A stretch of DNA of 21,805 nt from Nemertoderma westbladi (GCA_032718475.1 JAUCBJ010005337.1:1-21805); one strand, 5' to 3'. Shown: positions 1 through 11,000, counted from the first letter of the stretch. The notes: generated from the sequence alone by a model not told the origin. Numbers and translations are program-made.

Positions 1-427
1 CTGGGCTCTAACTGCTGAGGACACCAAATCTCTGGATGGCACATTCACAAGAATGCTACGCCGGGTACATTGTGTCAAGTACAATGCACACATCTCCAAC
101 CAGACACTATATAACATTGGAGGTTTCTCATTGGTTCCCCCTAGAACAAAATCGCCTCCGCTTTGCAGGACATTGCTTTCGCCGTGAGGACCAGCCAGTG
201 CATAATCTTGTACTTTGGCAGCCTCATGGAGTGAATAAGCATGGTGGACAGCCCATGACTTTCTTGAGACGCATCTTAAAGGACACTGGCCTTAAAGATG
301 CGGATGATCTAGCAAATGTCATGGGTGATAGGGAGTTGTGGCGGTGCAATTTTGTTGACAAGCCGGCACAGCATTCTTAAAAATGCAGCTGCAATGCAGC
401 ATGCCGATCCTAGTAGTAGTAGTAGTA
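1..427 (+). mobile_element. 3' end of RTE-like non-LTR retrotransposon, cut by window edge
   Basis: The first 305 bases match the last 320 bases of the window with three substitutions and two indels, so this is a young copy of the family found at the right edge. Coding sequence ends with a TAA at 378-380. A short 3' UTR follows, then a (TAG)n run at 411-427. The body of the inverted fragment at 19818 also stops at the same point (the GCCGAT at about 403-408), so I infer that the element ends here and that the TAG run is its 3' tail. A short 3' UTR and a simple-repeat tail are usual for the RTE clade. The clade assignment is tentative. Confidence 0.8.
2..380 (+). pseudogene. C-terminal end of retrotransposon polyprotein, frameshifted
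   Basis: This is the region downstream of the reverse transcriptase in the retrotransposon polyprotein. Frame 2 reads WALTAEDTKSLDG and continues as in the right-hand copy until about position 133. An 11-base deletion relative to that copy then shifts the frame, and the rest is read in the frame that ends at 380. Recognisable words are LRFAGHCFRRED, VLWQPHG, RRILKDTG and a terminal DRELWRCNFVDKP. These resemble the conserved C-terminal tail of RTE-like proteins (RFAGH, LVLW, a final WR). Unlike the right-hand copy it lacks the TGGC duplication, so it preserves the original C-terminus. It cannot be functional as it stands, because of the deletion and the missing 5' part, which lies outside the window. 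Confidence 0.75.
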
Positions 428-470
428 TGTACTCAATTGATGCTGATGGGGCGCCGTTATGGTCGAATTG

Positions 471-545
471 ACGCAGCGTTTTTTCTCGCTGCGTATGGGA
501 TTCTCGATGCGAGAGTGTACTTATTATTATTCCCTTTAATAGGGA
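471..545. repeat. Three consecutive small hairpins
   Basis: Three perfect inverted repeats follow one another: ACGCAGCG / CGCTGCGT at 471-494 (8-bp stem, 8-nt loop), TCTCG / CGAGA at 502-514 (5-bp stem, 3-nt loop) and TCCCT / AGGGA at 531-545 (5-bp stem, 5-nt loop). They lie just past the inferred end of the retrotransposon. Their role is unknown, and stems this short can arise by chance. Confidence 0.5.
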
Positions 546-818
546 GATTTTTGTCATTTAATTTGATATGGAACATTTTTTTTAAGAAAGCGGTATAATA
601 TGTGTTATTAAAATAAAGGACCCCCAATATTTTATGAAATAAAAGTATTAATCAATAATACATTGTTTGGTGTATTATTATTGTTTTCACATGTATAAAT
701 AAATCTATCAATCTATATTTTTTATCTACTGCAGTTGCGACATATTCAAAAACTCACATTCTCATAGCGAAATTGACATCTCGCAGCGCGATTGCTGTGC
801 CTTTAACCGACAAGAAAG

Positions 819-853
819 CCCCCACCCCCCCACCCCACCCCCCCCCCCCCCCC
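819..853 (+). repeat. C-rich low-complexity tract
   Basis: Almost pure cytosine interrupted by single A residues. The complementary strand is a long G run. Its length is likely to vary between individuals and to be error-prone in sequencing. Confidence 0.95.
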
Positions 854-1756
854 TAAATCCATAAACAACTAATAATAGTTTGAACACATCGTGTATATTT
901 CAAACAATATTATCATTCAGGACTCTCAGGAGTTAAAAATGATATTGTAAAGCTTTACAATCAGCCGGAACTTATTACCATGCATTCAGTAGTCACTGAA
1001 GGAGTACCAAGTTGTGCATACTGATGTAAGCTTGCGTTACTGTATGGGTTATACCAAGCTGTCTGCCATAACCCTATTATACGACATGATTGATTACAAA
1101 GCTATTGTGTAGAGAGTCAATGCACCTGGTGTACGTCGGCACGTGTGCCTTCTATTGAATCATTACACATTGACCACCCATCATTTTGCTTAAAATTACT
1201 CATATAATAGGAATTTTATACATAATAAATCGAATAAAGATTATTTACGATGCAAAATGAAACAGTAAAGTGATTCTAGTTTATAGTTTTGAATAGAAGA
1301 ATCTGCCACTATGACCTGCTCCTTTTGCTATTGATAATTCCCGAATCAATTATCTTCGACACGTGAAAATAATCACTAGGCCTAATAAAACCCTCAGTAA
1401 CATAACAATAACTTATGAATAATCGTTTCCTTCCGCAAGGTTTATGATGAAGAGTTAAGCATCGACACACGCACACCAAACACCATCTGTGGTTCCCACC
1501 AGTGAATGGTGTGAAGGCCACCCAAATTGATAATTAACATTGTTGATGCGCCAAATTAGGATTTGTACACACAGATCAGAGAAACTTTAAACTACCCCAG
1601 TATCGCACCCAGTTCCACTATAGTCTGTAGTCCAACAAAGATTTGTTCGGATTAATCACTTTGCAAATATTATTCATTCCTCTAAGTCAATTCTAATAGG
1701 GAGAATTTCTGCAATAAAAATTTCTCAAAATGCTTGTACGGACGTTGCATCTATGA

Positions 1757-1838
1757 TAGCACTCGGCACTAACGGGGTTGGGACTGGTGCTGCTATGTAG
1801 CACTCGGCACTAACGGGGTTGGGACTGGTGCTGCTATG
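1757..1838. repeat. Perfect 41-bp tandem duplication
   Basis: The unit beginning TAGCACTCGGCACTAACG occurs twice with no mismatch (1757-1797 and 1798-1838). A partial degenerate third copy may precede it (CTATGATAGC at 1751). Each unit has AGCAC near its start and GTGCT near its end, so it can fold on itself. Perfect identity suggests a recent duplication. Confidence 0.95.
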
Positions 1839-3070
1839 TGGTGGGCCAATCCGCACCTGGGTTAGCTGAAAGATATGCACTATAAATATACCTAACAAAT
1901 TCAATAATTTTGAACCACCTATCATAAAACTCGTCCTAAACATCATAATACATAATTATATGGAGACGACTAACCCTAAATATATTGTGTTTTATCGGGA
2001 TATCATCACGTATTTGTTATAATCTATATATGGGTTATATTATAAGCGGCCGCCATAAAACTATAAATTAGCAAACGAGTTCAAAGGGAACCATTTTATA
2101 TTGAATCCGAAGCCAAGATGAAGGCCGCAAAGGCCGCAAAGGGGTAAATGGGATGACAATGCTAAGATGTGCCCCCTAGAAGAGAGAGTGTGGGGCCGTT
2201 TTAGCTTACCGGAAGAGTCGGTATGATGGAAGTGGGGCAGCCACATAACTCCTTTATTGGCCTTACCGCACAACGTCAGACAAAGACAGACGGCCGGCGA
2301 ATAGATTGTCCTTTAAAAACACGACATCATCGAATACAATAGACAATGAAGAGGTTAATGGGGCTGTTATCTACGGAAGGACAGAGAATTTCAATAAAGT
2401 TCCTTGTTCCTTAGGAGACGGATGAGGTGATTCCTTTGTCGGAGCGATGATGGGATAGGCGCATTGCAATGACAGCCTAGGAGTGGCAAGCTGCCCATTG
2501 TGTCTTTCCTATTTGCTTCATGGAAAGGGGCCTAGGAAAATGAACAGACAATCTAAAGATTTCTTAGGATATGGGATACTGAATAGCAGAATGATCCACC
2601 ACGGTTGAATTCTCTTCAGAATTATGTATTTTGTTTCTCAGTTTAAGTTTAAACAGTTTTCATAATGAAGGTCTATTTGGTATACTAGGGACCTACTAGG
2701 GTTAAGTTAAAGAGTTTCTAGACAACTGGTGATAAAATGAATATGTGTACCAGGTGCGACACATCACTATCACACCACGTAAAAAATAACAAGGGAGAGT
2801 TTCTACTACACTGGGCCAGACTTCCAGTAACTGAAGCTGCTACCTGTGACGTGTTTACATAAATTCATGGGGATGGCCCATAGATAAGAACATAATTTCG
2901 CCCACATGCTAATATTCCCAACCATTTGTTGATAGATGTCTGCATCCCAGAGTTAACTTTCGATAACACAGGATGATAAAGCAAAAACTAATAACTTTTA
3001 GGGAACATTTGGTGATAATGGGCTGAGAAAATTTCAAACAAGACAAACTTGAGTTATTTTTGACAGTGAC

Positions 3071-3094
3071 AGTTAGTTAGTTAGTTAGTTAGTT
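3071..3094. repeat. (AGTT)6 microsatellite
   Basis: Six exact copies of AGTT. Confidence 0.95.
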
Positions 3095-3972
3095 TGCGTT
3101 TTAAGTAGAAATCAGGTAATGCTAATAATGATGACAGAAAGGAAAGTTGATTTTATGATCGTTTTGGAATCATAGGATGGCCTCAACATTAATATTAAAT
3201 TGAATGCGATTAGATTACATTTTTTAACTCATTTTACTGCAGCCCAATCTGAAATGGAAAGGGACACGACACACTAAATAATGAAAATGAGAATATCTCA
3301 TCGAATTTCATTACGTAAATGTATTATGATCATGGAATGATTAGAAAGTCAAAGTGGTTCTGCTAGTTTCAAGTAATCGCTAATTAACCTGTCAAACTTT
3401 ACCGAGAGTAGCAAAGGAATGAAGTAATTCTTAGCAAAATGGGTAGATACGTAGGTGGATTGTATAAGAAGAGTAGGCGGTTGAGTGAGTGGGTAGAGCT
3501 GTATGGGTTAATTGGGAGACGGAATAGGTTAATCATCCGAAATTAAAACTCAAACCTATTAGATTCGACATAAAGCAGGAAGATGTTGTCAAAATAAATA
3601 ACATGATACGTGTAAATAAATAGATTTAAGTTATGATATTTATGGAGAGTGTGAGTTTAGAGATGATGTTATATGAATAACAAAGCCAACGTTAAGGTAC
3701 CCTAAAATAGATTTATCATTGATACAATAATATCTTTAAGTCTCTTAAATTTCTATGTGTTTGAATTTAGCCATTTATGGAATGGAATTCTACCATTCAG
3801 CCACGCCATGATCAAGGATATTGCCTCTCTCCGTCTCTCAGCAACATTCTAGGCAAATAACTGCCTTTCTTAGTCACAGTAATGGCAAAAAATGCCTCAC
3901 CCTCACGCCACAATAAAGTGGAAGGACTCTCTCTCTCGCCGACACTCAGTCAAACATTATCAATTTACTCAC

Positions 3973-5626
3973 CCCAGAGTCTGTTGGAGAACAATAAATG
4001 AGTCGTTCATCAGATCCCTTCATTACGTCGCGCGTTGGTGCGGGAAACTCGCTGGAACTCAATCGTTTCAGCACGCATGGAGGTCCTGAAAATCTTTTAG
4101 AAGCGAGTTTACTCGAGGATGAATCTTTGTTCCGACCACTAGTTAAACCTTCGCTTGACGTAGATGTCTGTCGTTTAATCCGCATCGCATTGCGGAAGTT
4201 ATCCATGAAGCGAGTCCCTCGGCCGCCCGGGGAACTACCGGTGAGGGACAGCCGACTCTGGTTGTCGGTGCTGCAGTCCGTCTCACCGCCGGAGTCAGTC
4301 GACATCCACGAAGATCGGCGCTCCAAAGGGTCGAACCCGGGACTCGGAAGCGGAGAGTTGCGAACCGCGAACACAGAGTGTTGGCCGACTGGGACGGCGG
4401 GGGATGGTTGGCCAGTCCGTGTCCCAACCGCTGGTGGAGTGGGACAATCTCCCGATAACGGGCCACTCACTGCGAAAACTGAGTGTTGACCTACTAACGG
4501 GGGATTGTTGGGCAGTGTCAGACCAGGGGGACACTTATTCCGTCTGTGATTGGTTAACTCAATAGCACGACCCGCAGTTGCAATATTATTGGGTGTCGAT
4601 AATATTTTCGGTTTAGTTATGTTTATTGGTTGGGATTTCGCAACCACCGCTACTGGAGGGTCATTATCCACCATGTGAGTCCTATTAGGTAAGAAAGGAG
4701 GAGGTTGATTGACGGGATTTGGGCCAATGGGTGCAGGACGATCAAGTGAAGATTGGGTCTGTCCAAGTTGCCTAGCGACCTCCTCTGGTGATATAAGACC
4801 ACCAGGAGCTACCACGTTACTATGGACACGACAACATGAGACGCTACTAGCTGAGTCATGTGAAACAGGGGAACTGTTATTACTTGAGTTATTTTTAGTA
4901 ACCGCATCATTAACAATGTAGGTAATGGCGTCAACGTGGGGTTGCTTCTCGTATTGAATTTGGTTATCGCTTTGCTTTATCGAGTCTCCACAGCTATCAG
5001 TCTGGCACTCAAGTGAACCTTTTACTAAAGCATTAAACGGTTCTAACGTAGTAGCCTTTACCACTAGGGGGCGCACTCGAGCGAGAGGTAGACGACCTGT
5101 ATGGATCGCCAATATTGAGTCTCTAGGTGAGTCTCTCGGGGAATCTCTTGGGGAGTCCGTGTTAGTTGCTGATTCCGGAAACGAGTTGGGTATTATAGAT
5201 GGTACGGGAGGGTCTGGTACTGCATCCGGATGGACCTGGCAGTGTGATATTGGGTGCTGTGAAGTATCTCTTTTGAACGGTGTATGTGGAGTGATCTGTT
5301 GGGCCGATTTGCGAACTGGTGGTTGAGGCAAAGGAATTCGTTGACCAGCCGATCTGTTGGGTTGTATGCTGGCCGGGTTCAGTTGTTCGGGGTGGTACTC
5401 AGCAGCTGAGTATAACTGGAGTGGAGGGGGATTGGGTGCTTTAGGAACGACGGGTTTGGGTTGTTTGAAAGTGAATAAGTTAGGTGAGGTCGGGGATAAC
5501 GATTCTTTGTATTTGTTTGTCTGTTGTTGGTTGATATGCGGTTTGCGAGGAATGTTTGATGGGACTTCACTACCCCCAATAGTGGCACGCCGTGATGACT
5601 TGCGTATGGTTGGTGCCTTTGGGTAC
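3973..5626 (-). CDS. Large internal exon of unrecognised disordered protein
   Basis: I do not recognise this protein. The frame is open for 566 codons on the minus strand (5646 to 3946). A likely 3' splice site (TTATGACTTTTAG/G) puts the exon start at 5626, and a strong 5' splice site (GGG/GTGAGT) puts its end at 3973. This gives 551 whole codons, entered in phase 2 and left in phase 0. If the donor is not used, the frame ends at a TGA at 3946. Numbering from 5646, the protein is Pro/Ser-rich and without a recognisable folded domain. It has a triple SPRD run (about 163-176), two copies of VGQHSVFAV (385-393 and 420-428), and an acidic Ser/Thr stretch after RRSSW (443-447). A basic segment FRNAMRIKRQ (about 484-493) and basophilic kinase-type sites (RRSSW, KRFSGP, KRLSSS) follow. 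A signalling scaffold or cytoskeletal adaptor would fit, but that is inference. Repeats inside it vary mainly at synonymous sites, which supports real coding. Confidence 0.65.
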
Positions 5627-6744
5627 CTAAAAGTCATAATTATCAAATTAGTTACTATCTTAATACAATTAATATCTTAATTAAATAGCACATTAAAAAC
5701 AATAATTATTGTGAAATTTCTAAATACATTTGTCATAACTCAAAGAAAATTAAAAAATATAATTATTTACAAATGATATGATTAATTCTTTAAATGTCTT
5801 GTTATAATTATTGTGTCAATAAATTGATGCAAAAGAAATCCTAACGAAATATTGAGTTCATTTGACAGGATAATTTACACATTCCAGATCGATAAATAAT
5901 TTAAAATGTGCTACTAGGCATCTAAATTAAGAATAAATATATATAAATACGTGAAATAAATTGATTCTTTATACCAATAAATATTAAATAAACAAAATAC
6001 CCACAGGAATTCAGTAAGATCCATAATCTTTGGAAGCAAATATCCAATCAATAATCATATATTAGATAAATAAATAAATAAATAAATCATAATGGCAAAA
6101 GTGTTACCCTTTCAATATAATAAAACTTTATGTGAGTTGGTAAGTAAAGCAGAATATTACAATAATGATAACAAAAATAATGCTTCAGTGGGCCCCTAAA
6201 TAAATAAATGTCTGTAAAGTTTACTACGCACTATGTTATTAAACTAACTGTGTACGTATGTGTAGGCGCCAAACTTTACATCACACATCTTAACCAACCC
6301 AGTAGCCCAAAAGGGGACTAACAGTCGTCCAGCCCCACTTACAGGGCCTTATCCCTCGAAATATCCAATAATGGCGCCGTTAGCCAGTATCGCTCGCCCA
6401 ATAGCTCCGTTATACCACACCGTACATCCACCCCCTTCTCCATGCATATTTCTCTGGACTAATTCCTTAGAACGGTTCCAAACCAGGTCATTGGAATGCA
6501 GAGTTCGCCATTCAGAAGGAGCCAAATGTAATTGGAGTAGAGAGAATGGGGCCACATTATTGTGGGAATGGGATGACATTTAGATAATGGAACAATTGTG
6601 ACATGCGAGTAACTAATTAATTGTTTAGAAGTGATCGGTTTCTTATTGGTTAAACATAATCCAGCATATATTGGCTATTATCTCGGTGAAAAAAAATTAT
6701 GTGAAGATGGATATGGTAAACAAGAGGAACATATATGATATCAG
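5627..6744. other. AT-rich probable intron or intergenic DNA
   Basis: 5627-6300 is strongly AT-rich with no exon seen. It would be the intron upstream of the large minus-strand exon. It contains an (ATAA)n microsatellite at 6066-6087. A 10-bp inverted repeat (TGTAAAGTTT / AAACTTTACA) sits near 6212 and 6272. The minus strand at 6349-6579 is open for 76 codons with richer composition, but I see no convincing splice sites or family motif there. Confidence 0.5.
6066..6087. repeat. (ATAA)n microsatellite
   Basis: About five exact copies of the tetranucleotide ATAA (equivalently AAAT). Confidence 0.9.
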
Positions 6745-8085
6745 ATAAACGGTAGCACTGATTCCTTGTAGGACATAAACGGTAGCACTGAGTCCTTGTT
6801 GGACATAAACGGTTGCTCTGTGACCTTGTTGGACATAAACGGTTGCACTGAGTCCTTGTTGGACATAAATGGTTGCACTGAGTCCTTGTTGGACATAAAC
6901 TGTTGCACTGATTCCTTGTAGGACATAAACGGTTGCACTGAGTCCTTGTTCGACATAAACGGTTGCTGCACTGAGTTCTTGTAGGACATAAACGGTTGCA
7001 CTGAGTTCTTGTTGGACATAAACGGTTGCACTGAGTCCTTGCTGGACATAAACGGTTGCACTGAGGCCTTGTAGGACATAAACGTCTGCACTGAGTCATT
7101 GTTGGACATAAACGGTTGCACTGAGTCCTTGTTGGACAGTAACGGTTGCTGCACGGAGTCCTTGTTGGACATAAACGGTTGCACTGATTCCTTGTTGGAC
7201 ATAAACGGCTGCACTGATTCCTTGTAGGACATAAACGGTTGCACTGAGTCCTTGTTGGACATAAACGGTTGCTGCACGGAGTTCTTGTAGGACATAAACG
7301 GTTGCACTGAGTTCTTGTTGGACATAAACGGTTGCACTGAGTCCTTGTTGCTTGTTGGACATAAACGTTTGCACTGAGTCCTTTTTGGACATAAACGGTT
7401 GCTGCACTGAGTTCTTGTAGGACATAAACGGTTGCACTGAGTTCTTGTTGCACATAAACGGTTGCACTGAGTCCTTGTTGGACATAAACGGTTGCACTGA
7501 GTCCTTGTAGGACATAAACGGTTGCACTGAGTCCTTGCTGGACATAAACGGTTGCACTGAGTCCTTGTTGGATATAAACGGTTGCACTGATTGTAGGACG
7601 TAAACGGTTACACTGAGTTCTTGTTGAACATAAACGGTTGCACTGAGTCCTTGTTGGACATAAACGGTTGCACTGATTCCTTGTTCGACATAAACGGTTG
7701 CACTGATTCCTTGTAGGACATAAACGGTTGCACTGAGTCCTTGTTGGACATAAACGGACGTTTGCACTGAGTCCTTGTTGGACATAAACGGTTGCTGCAC
7801 GGAGTTCTTGTAGGACATAAACGGTTGCACTGAGTTCTTGTTGGACATAAACGGTTGCACTGAGTCCTTGTTGGACATAAACGGTTGCACTGAGTCCTTG
7901 TAGGACATAAACGGTTGCACTGAGTCCTTGTTGGACATAAACGGTTGCACTGATTGTAGGACGTAAACGGTTGCACTGAGTTCTTGTTGGACATAAACGG
8001 TTGCACTAAGTCCTTGTTGGACATAAACGGTTGCACTGAGTCCTTGTTGGACATAAACGGTTCCATTGAGAGTCCTTGTTGAATC
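6745..8085. repeat. 30-bp minisatellite, 44 units, with nested structure
   Basis: The consensus unit begins ATAAACGGTTGCACTGAG and continues TCCTTGTTGGAC (30 bp). I count 44 units. Most are 30 bp. Five internal units carry an extra GCT (33 bp), two are 26 bp, and single units are 34 and 37 bp; the last, degraded unit is also 33 bp. The listed lengths add up to the span, so the count is internally consistent. Variant units recur in order: the 33-bp unit followed by GAGTTC units, and a 26-bp unit followed by a GTAAACGG unit. This shows block duplication of roughly 12-13 units. There are no spacers between units. All three minus-strand frames are open over long distances because the unit has few stop-like triplets on that strand. 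I do not regard these as genes. Confidence 0.95.
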
Positions 8086-11000
8086 ATATCATAGTTCCAG
8101 CCAGACAAGCAAGATGGAAACTGACTCTTGCTCTTGGTGTAGAGAAATTGCCTCTTTGAGTTTGTGATATGGCTAAACTGCGCCTGTATTTCTGAATTAT
8201 TACAAATTTTGTCAAATTACTGCATGCACAAAACAATCTAAAGTTACCTGACCACTAATGTTACTTAAAATACTTAAAAATAATCCAATATCCATAACGA
8301 CAGTGCTGCATTGGTAGACTGAATGCTTGGCAGTAAAGTTCTAGTTCAATTTAAATGTGTAATCAATTTTGTCTGGGCTGGGAATGAAACAAGTAAATGA
8401 CCTACTCTAGATAGTAAAGTTACTATATACAATATCACTGACACGTTCTGCCATTATGAATAATGGCAGAAATCAGTTTACCCATTAAAAATAATTTGGT
8501 ATGTTATAATTAAGTTAATAATCATAGAAGTTGTTGTTTATAAGCTCTGTACTTTAGGCGACTGGGGATTTTCTATTACAAGGTAACTCCTAAATAGACT
8601 GGATTCGGTAGACTGGTTGAGTAATGCGATTTGTATTTGTATATAAATTATATCTGGTAGACACCCAAGTGGGGACGCCCCAGCTTCTGAATATAAACAG
8701 AGGTAATAGTTAAGCTGTCTACCTACAAGGAATATTCACTGAGGGAAGTAATATCTACATGAAACATGTGTTTTCTGTCACTTGGACATTCTAAAATAGT
8801 TGCAAGATAATAGGATGACAGAAATTTAGATGTAAGAATTCAACAACATTGTGTTGTGATAACATATAAGTGTATAACCTATAACATAAGATATTGTAGA
8901 GATACAAGAAACTTTCCTGCTGCACACTACTACTTTACAAATAATATGTTTTGTGGATAAAGCAAAAAATTGTTGGTGAATATTAACGACCTTGAATGGT
9001 GGTGTAGACAGACATAATTTTTTTTTTATATATTTTTTTTTTTAATATTTTGTATCATGTGTTTTCGTTGCAGTTGCATATCTGACTCTGGGTGACCTGT
9101 GGTGTCTGGTATTTGCTACTTGAACTATTTGAATTCTGATAAAACCATAATGTATTTTAAATATAATTATTATATCTGGCATTCTATACTGAGTGCGGCT
9201 GACTAAATATTACCACCGCAAATATCAAAATGGGCCCATAAAAGTGAAAACCTGCGGGTGTGAATGTTGAGCTGACATGGTATTGCGCTACACAGTTTCG
9301 ACAATAAAGCGACAATGTGACAATAGTGAGCCGACTGTGTGCTGTCACTGTCGGCGCAGTGTCGGCAGTAAAACTACATTACAATACTAAAATACAATGA
9401 ATCGAATTAAGAATATCACTAATTAACTTTAATGATTAGAATAGCATTACTACAACTCGAAAGACATCGTAATTATAGTGCTGTTTTTTTAGATGAAGTA
9501 GCATTTAATAGCAGAATAGGTTACAACAGACCAGCTGACATCATTAATATTGCTTCTTCATCCACTTTCTACCAATACAAAAACAGGAAAGTATAATAAC
9601 ACCAGTTATACGGAATTAAGCTAGAAAGAAGTCACGCTTGGGGTAACAAGCCATAACTAGAGCTATTCATATCCAATAATACACAATAACGCACTAGAGA
9701 AAGCTTATTATATAATAATGTAGGCGATTTATACAGCCATATAAAAGGAACAATACCACATTATTGATATACGTATTTCGTAATCTAAAACCTAACAATA
9801 TAATAGTGATATATTTATGTTATTAAATTCGAGAAAACGCTGATTAAATAGACAATATGGCGCCGGTCCCGGTGTTAGGCCAAAAAATTAATGGAATTAA
9901 ACTGTGACACGTGGCTTTGGGTATATTTAATGTTGGATTTTATGGTTCTGTTACTTTAAATAAATTAAATGTAGTAGCACTAGTACTGCACAGTATCTGG
10001 TGGCCAGTTAGCAGTAAGAACTGATTGATACACACCACAGCTTGCCACTATTGACCTATTGGTGATGTAGTATTATTGTGTAAGTAAGGGAATAAGTAGG
10101 GTGTAGGGAAAGTCATTGATTATTAAGGGAAATCATTACCATCTGGTTTAATAATTATTTCTTATTAATGTTCGGGACATTAAGTAACCCAAACACGGTC
10201 CGTTTAACACTAAGTAATGCTAATGTATGGGGGAGCCTAATGCTCTACATATAATATTGCTGTCAATCTAAATGGCCTTTATTGCGCGACGGATTGCCGA
10301 TAACTGTGCGCGGTTAGTTTCCAAAATAAAACTCGCTCTCAGAATGAACCCCTACCAGGCAGAACTAAATTATTCGAATTTCATATATAATTTTTAATTT
10401 TATTAAATGATTTAAATAATTTTCATCTCTGTTTTCAAAAAAAAAAGATAACACAACAACGCTTTAACATTGATTGATTAAATATCTCATTTAAACACAA
10501 CTTAAGAATGATGACCAAAACTATTGAATCAAACAGTTTCTCACTCAATAGATTATCGCTAGAGTTGTAAGGCACCTCCCGGTTGGGATGAGATATTAAT
10601 AAATTTGTTGCAATATTGTGCAGTGCCAGTGCCAGTGCTTTCATTTTTATTTACAAATATTTATGTGTTTTTATTTACTTTTTAATTTAATTGTCTGCTC
10701 GTCTGACTTATCCGATAAATGTATGTGAATAAGATATAATCTATATCCAAATCAGATAAGAGTAGAGGATTAGTGATGATCTGTACAGCAAACAATTTAA
10801 AATCCATTTAATAATAAAGAACTATGTAATTTAACCACAATGTGGGTGGGGCCTTGCGAACACTAAGGCCATAGGGTAACACCTAAGCTTTCAACTAAAA
10901 TATAGGACACATTGTAACCTATGGGGATGTCTACAAATAAACAATCAACTTTCAAATTTCAAATTTCAAAATGCACTAGTCGTAAATCTTAGAGTTGACG

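Larger units (their letters stand above)
428..3972. other. Gene-poor AT-rich stretch
   Basis: I see no convincing exon here on either strand. Open stretches are short and have no codon-like pattern. The named contents are three small hairpins (471-545), a C-rich tract (819-853), a 41-bp tandem duplication (1757-1838) and an (AGTT)6 microsatellite (3071-3094). If the gene at 3973-5626 has further 3' exons, they would lie here on the minus strand, but I could not identify one with confidence. Confidence 0.5.

Noticed and set aside
3998-4921. Plus-strand open frames inside 3973-5626
   Set aside because: They are antisense shadows of the minus-strand exon, whose synonymous-only repeat differences fix the true strand.
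6349-6579. Minus-strand coding exon of 76 codons
   Set aside because: The composition is less AT-rich, but there is no convincing acceptor, no family motif and no supporting codon pattern.
6745-8085. CRISPR array
   Set aside because: The unit length is suggestive (30 bp), but copies are directly adjacent with no unique spacers, and the window is eukaryotic.
6650-8108. Long minus-strand open frames of 166 to 284 codons over the 30-bp array
   Set aside because: Three frames are open at once and each is only the translation of the repeat unit. Frame-shifting unit lengths occur. There are no start-site, splice or domain signals.
10435-10644. Minus-strand 69-codon gene
   Set aside because: It ends in a homopolymer-derived Phe run and lies in AT-rich DNA without splice or regulatory signals.
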